64,000 nucleotides of DNA from Arthrobacter sp. SPG23 (GTDB lineage Bacteria > Actinomycetota > Actinomycetes > Actinomycetales > Micrococcaceae), in the NCBI RefSeq assembly GCF_000876655.1, contig NZ_JYCN01000018.1, forward strand, positions 248,027 to 312,026, in the 5' to 3' direction. The translations under genes were made by a program, and so were the position numbers. The first letter of the stretch is position 1, and each line of letters begins with the position of its first letter. Below the pieces are notes generated by a model. It ran no database searches. It worked only from the letters and a program-made list of their open reading frames with translations, and had not been told where the DNA came from. Shown one piece after another: positions 34,660 to 43,311 of the stretch.

Positions 34660-37056
34660 TTATGACTTCCACCACTCCGCGAGACGCTCCCAGAGGGACT
34701 TCCTGGGTGCGGTGCTCTGCGGACTGGCCGACGTCGCGGTTGCGCGCGACGGACGCGGACGCGGACTTGCCGCTGGCCTCGGAGGGCACGTCTTCCTGAT
34801 CGCGGCATGCGATTTTGGAATGTCGAGCCCCCTGCTCGTGAACCAGCTTGCGTGGTTGAAAGTGATGAAGGGCTGGCGGCAGTCGGCGCAGAGCCTCACA
34901 GGGTCGAGCTGTGCCGCCTTCGTTGCACAAGAGGCGCAGCGCCCATACGTCAGCTCAGTCTTAGGAGTAGGCGTTCCGCAGTCCTTGCAGGCGACGAGCT
35001 GGCAGTTGGAGCAGCGGCCGTCGATGAGGTATCGGCGTGGCGTGTCCTTCCCGCAGTTGCTACAGGCGGCGAAGTTCCGCTTGCGGTTGCACTCCCAGCA
35101 ACGCCCGTCTCGCAGCGCTTCGGCAGGCTTCGGTTTGCCGCAGTCCGAGCATCGGGTCTGGTTCTGGCGACAGTCGTCGCAGAGCTTTGGAGTCCAATAG
35201 CTTCGCTTATACTCCTGCCAGCGCCCGATCATCGAGGTGCCGCACTGAGCGCACTCGTACTCGGGTGTCTCCGCGTCCTTCTTCTTAAACCGAGTGGGGT
35301 AGACATCGTGCGACATCTGATCGAAGTCGTCGAACCCGCCGAAGAACTGCTCGTACTCGCGGAACACTCGCAGCCACTCGTCCGCGGTGGGACGCTTGGA
35401 GTACCTCAGCCCGTCGCGGTGGAAGGTATTCCAGAACGTGCGCTTCACGGGGAAAGGCAGGTGACTCCACATGTACTTCCAGTTGCCCTCGGGCTGATCC
35501 CGGTCGGAAGCCCCACGGAACTGGAACGCGAACTTGCCCTCCTTAATGAGCGCCGCAAAGTCCCCGCCGTCCGCACCTGCCCGCGCGTAGGGGAACTGGC
35601 CGGTGATGAGAATCATGAAGAGCATCGTGGCGACGGCAAACAGTTCCTCCTCTTCCGTGCGCAGAGCGTCCGCGTAGTCTCCGGTCACGGTGGGAGCGGT
35701 GAACATCGGCGTCCCTACTGGACACGGGTACCCCTCCAACTGCCAGGAGTCAGCGTCGATGATCCAGACATCCTTGTTCGCGTCGACCATGACGTTCTTC
35801 GGGTTGATGTCGCCGAGCAGGATGTTGAGGGAATGCAGGTAGGAGACCTTCTCCAGGAAGGAAATGCAAACGTCGACGAGATCCGCCTTCGTCCAGTTGG
35901 GATAAGTCTTCTTGAACCGGGCGGGCCGCATGACCGTCGCCTGGAGTTCCTTCCCCGTGGCCCGCGGCATGGCGTAGCCGACGAACTCACCGTCGCTGTT
36001 CGTGATGAGGCTTGTCGGGAAACCGATGCCTTCCCGCTCGAATCCGCGCGACAGGAGCAGGGTCAGCTTCTCCTTGCGGTGCCATGTCCGGTGTTCGGCG
36101 TCGAAGACCTTGACGACGCTGTTCGCCGCACCTTCGACTGCGTAGACTCGCCCCTCGCCGCCCTCACCGAGCATCGCACCGAGCACAAGTGTCCCGGTGT
36201 CTCCGCGAGCCGACGTGAAGAGCACGGTATCCCCGGCCGCGGGCAGGACTGCGCTCCCCTCCAGCACGCGGTCAGGAGCCTTGATCGCCGCCGAGGGGTT
36301 GAAGGCACCCGGAACGCCTCTCGCTGTTCCGACCGCGGAGCGTTGCTGCCGCGTCGTTCGGCGTGCGCCAGGCGCGGCGACGACCGGGGCGACCGCGAAC
36401 GTCTGCTGGAAGTCGGGGAGCAGCAGTGCGAGCTCTGCGACGTCTTTCTGGTCCTTGTCGGTGCCAAGCCCCTGCTCGACACGCCTCGTCAGGCGTGCGT
36501 GCTTGCGCAAGGCTCGCTCATACAGGGCCTGATCGCTATCCACCTCGATCAGCCCGTCCTTGGTGAGAACCCCGGCGACGAGACGCCGATCCGTCTCCGC
36601 TGCGACCAGCCGAATTCGCAGCCGCAGAGCGGTGTCGTTCGTCAGAAGGCACATCTCATAACGGTGGGCTGCACGTTTGAAGACCTCGACAAAGAGGTCG
36701 TCTGCATAGGGGTTCGAGACATCGCCGAGGTCCGTTCGGATGAGTCCCGCGCCCACGGCCGCGTCGAGGAACACCAGGGCATTGCCGGCCTTCTTGATCG
36801 AGCCCACGCGCTCTTCGCTCAACCCGGAGGTGTCGATCAGACTCTGCTTGGTCAGTTCATCGACGACCTTGCTCGGGACCACGACGGGATTCTCGTGCGC
36901 ACGGATTGCCTCAGCGCATCGCTTGAAGAGTCGCTTGAGCCCACCCTGGTGTGCCGGGTCCGTGTCCATGAAGACGTTTGTGTCGACGAACAGCCTGTGT
37001 TCCGGTTGCACGAAGTCCTCTGGTGTGATCGCGCCCACCGCGGTTTCTATGGTCAC
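34660..37056 (-). CDS. PIN domain - protein kinase - multi-zinc-ribbon fusion
   Basis: A 798-aa fusion. Residues about 20-150 form a PIN RNase-like domain (VDTNVFMD with Asp25, VVDELTK with Glu67, LLTNDTALR with Asp141). Residues 290-570 are an eukaryote-like kinase: glycine loop LGEGGEGRVY, Lys316 in VVKVF, catalytic GDINPKN (Asp416), metal-binding IIDADSW (Asp434). Residues 600-730 hold nine CxxC pairs, enough for four zinc ribbons plus a half. The tail is basic and Pro/Ser-rich, ending RLAEWWKS. Together with the VWA and PP2C genes this is a TerY-P triad; the PIN fusion suggests phospho-controlled RNA cleavage. Start ATG 37056; no strong ribosome site. Confidence 0.85.
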   Translation of the reverse strand: MTIETAVGAITPEDFVQPEHRLFVDTNVFMDTDPAHQGGLKRLFKRCAEAIRAHENPVVVPSKVVDELTKQSLIDTSGLSEERVGSIKKAGNALVFLDAAVGAGLIRTDLGDVSNPYADDLFVEVFKRAAHRYEMCLLTNDTALRLRIRLVAAETDRRLVAGVLTKDGLIEVDSDQALYERALRKHARLTRRVEQGLGTDKDQKDVAELALLLPDFQQTFAVAPVVAAPGARRTTRQQRSAVGTARGVPGAFNPSAAIKAPDRVLEGSAVLPAAGDTVLFTSARGDTGTLVLGAMLGEGGEGRVYAVEGAANSVVKVFDAEHRTWHRKEKLTLLLSRGFEREGIGFPTSLITNSDGEFVGYAMPRATGKELQATVMRPARFKKTYPNWTKADLVDVCISFLEKVSYLHSLNILLGDINPKNVMVDANKDVWIIDADSWQLEGYPCPVGTPMFTAPTVTGDYADALRTEEEELFAVATMLFMILITGQFPYARAGADGGDFAALIKEGKFAFQFRGASDRDQPEGNWKYMWSHLPFPVKRTFWNTFHRDGLRYSKRPTADEWLRVFREYEQFFGGFDDFDQMSHDVYPTRFKKKDAETPEYECAQCGTSMIGRWQEYKRSYWTPKLCDDCRQNQTRCSDCGKPKPAEALRDGRCWECNRKRNFAACSNCGKDTPRRYLIDGRCSNCQLVACKDCGTPTPKTELTYGRCASCATKAAQLDPVRLCADCRQPFITFNHASWFTSRGLDIPKSHAAIRKTCPPRPAASPRPRPSRATATSASPQSTAPRKSLWERLAEWWKS

Positions 37057-37369
37057 TAGGACTCCCGCCCCTCTCCGAGTACGTGCTGAAGTCTCGGCGC
37101 ATCAGCACGGAAGGTCACGATGCTCTGGAAGCCGGTCGATCTTGACAGCTTCGCTTTCGGTCATTTACGTTGTCCCCCTCTAAGTCACAGGCTCAACCCC
37201 GAGCCTTTCTACCAACCCTGCAATTCATTCCACGGCAGAGGAGCCCAAGACACCACAGCCGCGCCGTCATCAGTGTCCCGCACGATGCGACCGCTCTCAG
37301 CGCGCCACGCGGCACCGCTCCGCCCACAGCTACTCCTACTACAACTCCACCCGGTAGTTAGTACCGTCC
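37057..37369. other. 313-base gap between the two halves of the cluster
   Basis: No convincing gene. It contains GGCTCAACCCCGAGCC (37189-37204), a 5-bp stem with a 6-base loop followed on the plus strand by TTTCT. It should hold the promoter for the kinase-VWA-PP2C operon and the end of the upstream operon; I cannot name a -10/-35 pair. Confidence 0.4.
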
Positions 37370-38713
37370 TCATATGGAACGAAGCCTTTCGATGTGACGG
37401 CGCTGTTCCTTGTCGTCTTGCTTGACGTGCACGCTGACGAGGACGCGGTCGCCATCCGGCTTGTAGTAAATGCGACCCATGTCTTCACTCCCAGCAACCC
37501 CGGTGGCAAGCTTCGAAACCTCGCGCCAGCCGCGCAGGCCTTCCAAATCCTTGCCCACAACCTCGCCCATATCAATCTGCACCAGCGATCGCATCATAGA
37601 CGCTGATGAATCGAGGTTGGCCAATACTTCAACGCTGTCGAGAACAAAGGTCAGCCGCGAGAAGGCCACCTCCAAAAATCCAGGAACACCACGACGAGGT
37701 GCCCGGGCCGTCACGTTACCTCTACGCCGCTCTCGCTCCTGTTCCCCGAATTCTTGGAGCCGTTCTTGTAGGCCGACCACAGTTGCCTCGAGCGTCAAAA
37801 TCCGTACGTCGCCTTGCTCCGCCTGATCACGATAGTTCGCCAGGCTGCTACGAAGTTCGGAGTTTTCCGCGAACGCCAGTTCAAGAAGTTCTTCGGTCTC
37901 GGCCTGACGTTTCAGGAGTATTTTCGTTTCAGCAGCTTGCCGCGGATCACGGCTCAGCTCTGCAAGCTGATTTTGTAGTGTCTTTTGATGATCTAGGGCC
38001 CGATCTATATCGTCGGAGAGTTTTGACTCCCGGCTCGAGGCGGCAATGAGCCGCCCTCGTAGGAGCGAAGCTTCCGACTCAGAGGTGCTGAGACGCTCCC
38101 TGAGTTCGGCCGTCAGATCGACCAATTGCTCGACCTGTGCTGCGAGATCCTCTAGCGGCGAGACTGAAGGTGCCGGAGCGGGCGCAGCTGTTGGCTCGGC
38201 TGGGGCGGGCGAAAAGACGGCGGAGATCTGAGCCATGACCTCTTCGTGGCTGCCTTTAAACCGGAGCCGGGCAAACCAGTCGTAGAACTTCCCCTCGTTT
38301 GTGGGACGATGGCTGACGTCCCACCGCTGGACCGAAAGACCTCCGGTCTCGAGTGCGTCGACGACCTCCGTTGCAAGTCGCTCAGGGGCGTTAAAGACAA
38401 GGTAATGACCAAAGCGATTGGTCTCGACCTCCCACTCACCGTGGAAACCTAGAAAGGTCTGCTGCTCACCGACGTCGTCAAATTGCGGCGCGTATGGGAT
38501 AGAAGCTCCTGCGAAAAGGAACCTGCTGCAGTCCTCGACTTCCCACGATGCTCCGGAAATGTCGACCACGTCGTGGACAAACAAGGGGTAAACGGCGCCA
38601 TTGTAGACAATGCCGGCATATCCGTCCGGAGTTAACCGGACCGGTCGACGAACAAGTTCAGCGACTACAGACGCACCCTCTTGGATACGTACAACGACTT
38701 GCTGAGAAGCCAT
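37370..38713 (-). CDS. Coiled-coil protein with possible RelE-like C-terminal domain
   Basis: A 447-aa protein of unknown family. Residues 1-170 are beta-rich with a DWFARLRFKG segment; 170-200 are Ala/Pro-rich; about 200-340 form a long coiled coil (LVDLTAELRERLSTSESEAS, LQERLQEFGEQERERRR). The last 100 residues (VAFSRLTFVLDSVEVLANL ... GKDLEGLRGWREVSKLATG ... MGRIYYKPDGDRVLVSVHVKQDDKEQRRHIERLR) recall RelE/ParE-type folds: a beta hairpin with basic residues and a terminal helix. The ATG lies one base after the Hsp70 stop, so it is translated with it. Confidence 0.7.
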   Translation of the reverse strand: MASQQVVVRIQEGASVVAELVRRPVRLTPDGYAGIVYNGAVYPLFVHDVVDISGASWEVEDCSRFLFAGASIPYAPQFDDVGEQQTFLGFHGEWEVETNRFGHYLVFNAPERLATEVVDALETGGLSVQRWDVSHRPTNEGKFYDWFARLRFKGSHEEVMAQISAVFSPAPAEPTAAPAPAPSVSPLEDLAAQVEQLVDLTAELRERLSTSESEASLLRGRLIAASSRESKLSDDIDRALDHQKTLQNQLAELSRDPRQAAETKILLKRQAETEELLELAFAENSELRSSLANYRDQAEQGDVRILTLEATVVGLQERLQEFGEQERERRRGNVTARAPRRGVPGFLEVAFSRLTFVLDSVEVLANLDSSASMMRSLVQIDMGEVVGKDLEGLRGWREVSKLATGVAGSEDMGRIYYKPDGDRVLVSVHVKQDDKEQRRHIERLRSI

Positions 38714-38714
38714 T

Positions 38715-40481
38715 TCAGGCTACCGAGGCGCACCTGCAAGCGGGATCGCCCCATTTGCGCTTACAGACGGCACAGGGCTTGTAGTAGAGGTGCTCGATCA
38801 GTTGCTCATCAGTGGCTTGGTCCGGGCCAGGGAGCCGAGAAAACGCATGAGGCCGATGCTGATAAAGCACGTCTCCGGGAACCAGCCTCGTATCCTGTTG
38901 ATCGGCTACGTTGGCACGGGCGATCAGGCCGTCATTGGGTACATAGGCCTCGGTGTCAGCAATATCAATTGGCCCCAGGTCATTGCTGCCGGGGAGGCCG
39001 ATGCCAAACTCCAGGTCAAAGTAGGACGCATGTGCTTTGTCGCCCCGCTGCTTGGACATAGCGCTAACAGACAAGATGAGGTTGTCGTCGACCTTTACGT
39101 CTAGTTCCAGCCGCTCGACGAGAGGTGGTGCCGTCTTGTCAACAGCAATGGCTACCATTCCGAGAGACGTTCTCGGATCGCTGGCTTGGGGTTGATCAGC
39201 AAGCTCAGTTGGCGCCACTATGGAGAACTTTGCCGCGCCGTCAGTCGGATCGGTGCAGTACAAGTGAAAGCGGTCTTGACATACCTCGCCATCATTCGGC
39301 ATGGCCGTTCCGGCCCTCAACAATGGAAGGCGTGAACCACGCGCCATTTCCAGCTCAATGGGCTTTGCCAGCACCAGCCGCTGTGAGTCGTGAGCTATGC
39401 GCGCCGCTCCCTGCGAAACAAGCGTGGCACTGTTAGCAGGGACGAGCACTCGTTCAGGCCCGAATAGCTCGTGCAGCCGACTCCGTATGCTTGGCATCGC
39501 GGCCATACCACCGGCAACCAGGCAAAGTGAGACTTGAGCCGGTGCCATGCCGACGCTGTCAAGGAGCGCTTCAATCTCCCTGATGCCTGATGTCACAAGA
39601 GGTCGTGTAATTGCGTCCAGCTCTTGCCGCGTTAGCGGGTACTCAAGCGTAGTATCGGACTCTGGGAAGTAGCCTGGACGATAGAAAGTGACGCTCGGCC
39701 GCTCCGAGAGCGCAATCTTGTTCCGTTCCGCATCCTGCAACAGTCTCAGGCGCGCTTCCTTCGTGGGGTGATTAGATCTGGAGATCCCGTGCTTTGTAGA
39801 GAATCGCGCCACGACTTCGTGACGTATCACTTCATCGAATTTGTCGCCCCCGACTGTGTCAGTTCCCCCGTTGCGGAGCTGGAGGATCCGCCCCGGCTCA
39901 ATTCGGCAAAGTGTGAGGTCGAGGGTACCGCCACCCCAGTCAACGACCAGTACGTTGCGTCGCATCAGGCCCCGAATTTCACTGTCGGTATCTGCTGCAC
40001 CGCGGAGGTAGCCATACAGGGCTGCAAGTGGTTCGTGAACAAACTGAGCCACAGAGATTCCGGCATGGGCGAACGCTTCTCGAAGAGCCGCGCGTCTCGG
40101 TCCGTTCATGTTCACAGGAATCGTGACCACTGCACGGTCCAGCTCGCCCAGCACTTGTCGCTGACCGCTTCGCCGTGATTCGGAACGGACGTGGCGGATG
40201 ACATCTGCCACAATCTCGATGGGGCTGCGGTCGACCCCTCCGACAGTCACTGACTCCTCGCCCAGGAGAAACTTTGGGGAGCGCACGGTGTTGCCATAGA
40301 CGCCGAGACCGACTTCTTCAAGCGCATGGCGGGCCTCGCGTCCGACGACGACTTCCTCGCCCTCGTATCGAACGACAGATGGGTGCGGCAGGCCCTCATC
40401 GTCCAAAACGTCAATAACACGGTCGCCAACGACCACAGAAACCAGACTGTTAGTCGTTCCGAAATCAAAACCTGCAATCAT
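38715..40481 (-). CDS. Hsp70 (DnaK-like) chaperone with Cys-rich tail
   Basis: A 588-aa Hsp70-fold ATPase. Phosphate loops: IAGFDFGTTNSLVSVVVGD (1), VLVVDWGGGTLDLTL (2) and CLVAGGMAAMPSIRSRL (adenosine); AVVTIPVNMN and EPLAALYGYL are also family marks. The substrate domain is short and diverged, and the last residues, CAVCKRKWGDPACRC, form a CxxC...CxC cluster not found in housekeeping DnaK. No grpE or dnaJ is nearby. The start ATG overlaps the upstream stop (ATGA). Likely a dedicated chaperone or switch ATPase of this cluster. Confidence 0.88.
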   Translation of the reverse strand: MIAGFDFGTTNSLVSVVVGDRVIDVLDDEGLPHPSVVRYEGEEVVVGREARHALEEVGLGVYGNTVRSPKFLLGEESVTVGGVDRSPIEIVADVIRHVRSESRRSGQRQVLGELDRAVVTIPVNMNGPRRAALREAFAHAGISVAQFVHEPLAALYGYLRGAADTDSEIRGLMRRNVLVVDWGGGTLDLTLCRIEPGRILQLRNGGTDTVGGDKFDEVIRHEVVARFSTKHGISRSNHPTKEARLRLLQDAERNKIALSERPSVTFYRPGYFPESDTTLEYPLTRQELDAITRPLVTSGIREIEALLDSVGMAPAQVSLCLVAGGMAAMPSIRSRLHELFGPERVLVPANSATLVSQGAARIAHDSQRLVLAKPIELEMARGSRLPLLRAGTAMPNDGEVCQDRFHLYCTDPTDGAAKFSIVAPTELADQPQASDPRTSLGMVAIAVDKTAPPLVERLELDVKVDDNLILSVSAMSKQRGDKAHASYFDLEFGIGLPGSNDLGPIDIADTEAYVPNDGLIARANVADQQDTRLVPGDVLYQHRPHAFSRLPGPDQATDEQLIEHLYYKPCAVCKRKWGDPACRCASVA

Positions 40482-41623
40482 TGCACTCCCCCATCCAGTT
40501 CCTTAAGGCGTGTGACCTCACCACCGATTGCAGTGAGTGCCCTGTCCACGAACTCCTCCGCTACACCTGTGCTTCCATGGCGAAGGGCGTGAAGCCCGTC
40601 CCCTAAAAGCTCAGCCTGAGTAGAGAGCCGTCGAATCACCTGAGTTCTGAGAGCCTCATAGTCATCGACGTGGTGGCTCTTATCAACCACGCGGTTGCTT
40701 TGCTCTACCGAAAGCCGCAGCTCAAGTTCATTGGCTTTAGCTGCCAACTCCGCGGCATGTGCTCTTGCCTTTTCTAGATCTGCTGCCAGTCCTTTTCCCA
40801 ATCCCTCGGCCGTTATGGCACGAAGCTCCTGCTCCCGTGCTTGTGAAATGGCCTTCTCTGTTTCCCTCTTCGAGTTATGGAGAGCATGCTCGAAGTGCCG
40901 TGAGACCTGGCTCAGGGCTTCCGTATTTCTTGCTGTCGCCAGAAGAGCAGCCGTCTTGTAAGCACTCGGCAGTGCCGGAGTGTCCCAGACAGTGGCACTC
41001 ATGTCCTCGATGAACTGTCGCGAAGTCCACCGATCGCGGAGAACGCGGAAGAGTTCCAGAGCGGACACCGCGTTGGCGCGAAGCCGCGCCCGGCTTGCGT
41101 CGCTGAATTCGGATTCATCTTTCAGCCCCAAAACGCTGAATGTTATGTTCTGGGCTGCACGATTGACTTCTTTAGCCGTAAGCATTTCCTGGGGTCGCTG
41201 TTCCGTTAAGCGCTGAATCTTTCCCTCGAAAAGTTTGTGGCTTGCGAAAGCCACGACAACCAGATCGAGAATCCGGCCACGCACGAGCTTTTCTGATCCC
41301 AGCTCAGCCAGTGATGACAATAAACTCGGCGGGACGGCAAATAGCGTATCTCTCCCAGCTAATTGCCGAACAGTATCGATTTCTGCTTGCTCATCCTCTG
41401 GTCGTATCGACAGCTCGGATATGTCCTTGCGGGACAAACTGAGCTTTCGTCCCGCTTCGCTATAGGCATATTCCATCAATGCGAGGACCGTCTTGGGCCG
41501 CTCCCGCTTGCTGCTTTGATCCGAGTTGGGCGGTTGCGGGCCCCTTGCCGCAGATTCCCTGGGCAGCGGCGAGACCGAGCCATCAGCCGGATGGACTCCG
41601 GTGGGTCCGTCGTCTGTTGTCAC
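40478..41623 (-). CDS. Helical coiled-coil protein, Hsp70-linked, unknown family
   Basis: A 381-aa soluble, mostly helical protein. An unstructured N-terminus (about 45 residues, Pro/Ser-rich) precedes VLALMEYAYSEAGRKLSLSRK, a central helical region and a coiled coil near residues 250-330 (KRETEKAISQAREQELRAIT, ADLEKARAHAAELAAKANEL). Such helical partners next to Hsp70 may work as GrpE-like exchange factors, but this is inference from context only. GTG at 41621-41623 overlaps the C2H2 gene stop (GTGA); its own stop overlaps the Hsp70 start. Confidence 0.7.
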   Translation of the reverse strand: MTTDDGPTGVHPADGSVSPLPRESAARGPQPPNSDQSSKRERPKTVLALMEYAYSEAGRKLSLSRKDISELSIRPEDEQAEIDTVRQLAGRDTLFAVPPSLLSSLAELGSEKLVRGRILDLVVVAFASHKLFEGKIQRLTEQRPQEMLTAKEVNRAAQNITFSVLGLKDESEFSDASRARLRANAVSALELFRVLRDRWTSRQFIEDMSATVWDTPALPSAYKTAALLATARNTEALSQVSRHFEHALHNSKRETEKAISQAREQELRAITAEGLGKGLAADLEKARAHAAELAAKANELELRLSVEQSNRVVDKSHHVDDYEALRTQVIRRLSTQAELLGDGLHALRHGSTGVAEEFVDRALTAIGGEVTRLKELDGGVQ

Positions 41624-42732
41624 TTTTTAGGAACTCCTTGACGTTGAACTCGAGGTCGGAAATTTCTGTACCATTTCTCGCTGAGACGGCTGTGTCGAAG
41701 GCTCTCGGCATGTCGCAGCGCCGCAGGGAAGTCTCCTACAGCCAGCGCATGCTCAGCCGCCACCAGATGGAGCTTAAGCGCGTCGTATGGTCGCTGCGAG
41801 CCAATATTGGCAGCCAGCTCAGCCATGGCATCGGCTGCTGTGCCGTCAAGGGGCAATGCAGTCCACCTGAGCACTTGTTCGATTATCGAGTCGCTGAGCG
41901 CGACATCCAGGCTCGGGTGTGGCGACTGCGACAGCGCATCGGGCAACCAGCTTTCCCCTTTAACGAGCGCCTGAAAACGTAAAGACACTTCCGCAACGCG
42001 CTGGCTCTTGGTTTTCGTCATGGCGCGTTCGAACTGGTTGTAATGGAAGGCAACGATGCCACAGATGGCCTCGGCAGGAGGGCGGTCGAAACTTCTCAAA
42101 ATTCCTACAGCCCGATCGTATTTGCCCTCATAGTCACTGCTCGCACCCGATAGCTCGGAAATATCCGCCCCAAGAGCGTCCTCGCGTGCCAGGACGCCGT
42201 AAAGGTAGTCTGCAAGGCCGGATTGATACCGGACAGCAGTCGGATATTGCTTGCAGCGCATGATGAAGTCGTCGATGGACCTACGACTCAGCTCCCCCCC
42301 ATCAACTAAGCGGGCCAAGGCAGCGTCTACGCCATCAAGGTCCTCCATATCAGCGAGAGCAAACTCGAACTGGAAAGTCTCCACAACACCCAGATTCGAA
42401 AGCGTCACGTCCACAACACCGCTCCGCTGAGATGACAGAAATTCTCCAGCGTCTCCAACAGAGAATGTCTTGCCGTTGATACTCACAGCGTCGGCTGTGC
42501 GAATCACCCAATCCTTCGGCAAGGTCTCGCTTGTGATGATGAGCCGACTCCTGCCGCATTCACGCCCATTGAAAACGAGAACAGGGCGTCGCACGGGGTG
42601 ACCCTCAAAGGTGTGTACGCGGAGATCCCGGGCCGTTGAAAACTCCACCCCGCAGGTCGTACACGGAAAGGTCACCGGTTTGGGCGCCGCGAATGGACTT
42701 GAACCTTCACCTGTAGGCTCATGAAATTCCAT
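41620..42732 (-). CDS. C2H2 zinc-finger-containing protein, unknown family
   Basis: A 370-aa soluble protein, first of four overlapping genes. Residues about 22-46 form a classical C2H2 finger, FPCTTCGVEFSTARDLRVHTF followed by EGH. Then comes a beta-rich segment (VLVFNGRECGRSRLIITSETL, FSVGDAGEFLSSQRSGVVDVTL) and a helical C-terminal region that looks TPR-like (ALKLHLVAAEHALAVGDFPA). C2H2 fingers are uncommon in bacteria and may bind nucleic acid or protein. ATG 42732 is chosen; GTG 42756 is an alternative that would overlap the upstream small frame. Confidence 0.7.
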   Translation of the reverse strand: MEFHEPTGEGSSPFAAPKPVTFPCTTCGVEFSTARDLRVHTFEGHPVRRPVLVFNGRECGRSRLIITSETLPKDWVIRTADAVSINGKTFSVGDAGEFLSSQRSGVVDVTLSNLGVVETFQFEFALADMEDLDGVDAALARLVDGGELSRRSIDDFIMRCKQYPTAVRYQSGLADYLYGVLAREDALGADISELSGASSDYEGKYDRAVGILRSFDRPPAEAICGIVAFHYNQFERAMTKTKSQRVAEVSLRFQALVKGESWLPDALSQSPHPSLDVALSDSIIEQVLRWTALPLDGTAADAMAELAANIGSQRPYDALKLHLVAAEHALAVGDFPAALRHAESLRHSRLSEKWYRNFRPRVQRQGVPKK

Positions 42733-42755
42733 GTAGCCGGTGTGCCAAAAACCCA

Positions 42756-43004
42756 CTAGCTTTCGACCTGCCCAGGAGACAGTTGAGAATCAGTGGGCGT
42801 AGGGCGGCGAGGGTCCTGCACCCAATGCCTTTTCTCCGTGTGGCGCCCTCGCAGGTCTCCGGACCTACTCATGCCTTTCCTTTCGACGAACCTCCACCGC
42901 CGATCAGCCATAGCTGAGCAAGCCGTTTTCATTTGTTCGAGATCATATCCCTGCAGGGAGTCGCGTCGCATACGCGACGCTCCCATTACGATTTTAGGAC
43001 TCAA
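42756..43004 (-). CDS. Candidate 82-aa basic protein at the head of the cluster
   Basis: A small frame that ends exactly at the alternative GTG start of the C2H2 gene (CTAGTG). It reads DLEQMKTACSAMADRRWRFV then basic residues (RGRHTEKRHW). It has no family, and its 5' end contains the inverted repeat at 42963-42980. It could be a real leader gene or chance. Confidence 0.25.
   Translation of the reverse strand: MSPKIVMGASRMRRDSLQGYDLEQMKTACSAMADRRWRFVERKGMSRSGDLRGRHTEKRHWVQDPRRPTPTDSQLSPGQVES
42963..42980. repeat. Inverted repeat upstream of the C2H2-Hsp70 operon
   Basis: GCGTCGC and GCGACGC flank ATAC, a 7-bp stem with a 4-base loop about 230 bases upstream of the C2H2 start. It could be an operator or a small terminator. 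The rest of the region to 43311 shows no gene that I can support. Confidence 0.4.
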
Positions 43005-43311
43005 CTCTTCCCCCCCCTGTCCGGGTCGTGGTCATGCTGCACTATTCGTGCTTCCCAGTTTCTGTTCTTATCCATGAGGGGTTGCTCACCCGCCACGTGG
43101 CTCCTCCTGCGATTAGGGAACCTTTCAAATCGGACGCCTTGTGTGAGTGTCCTGCCCCGAAGAGAGCCGACCAGTTGCGCATACGGCAAAACGTGCTCGT
43201 CGTTGATGCTCGCGGAATTCCCCTAATTGAAAATGCGCAGCTGAACAGTTGAACCGTAGGCGCTGGGAGGCTGCCCGGCGTACCGGACGCGCCCCCAGCG
43301 TTCCCCTGCCT

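Noticed and set aside
34807..37059. 750-aa plus-strand frame antisense to the PIN-kinase gene
   Set aside because: The minus strand carries PIN, kinase and zinc-ribbon motifs; the plus frame is an Arg/Val-rich shadow.
43001..43252. Small frames on both strands upstream of the C2H2 operon
   Set aside because: Neither has a ribosome site, family similarity or codon pattern to prefer it; likely promoter DNA.
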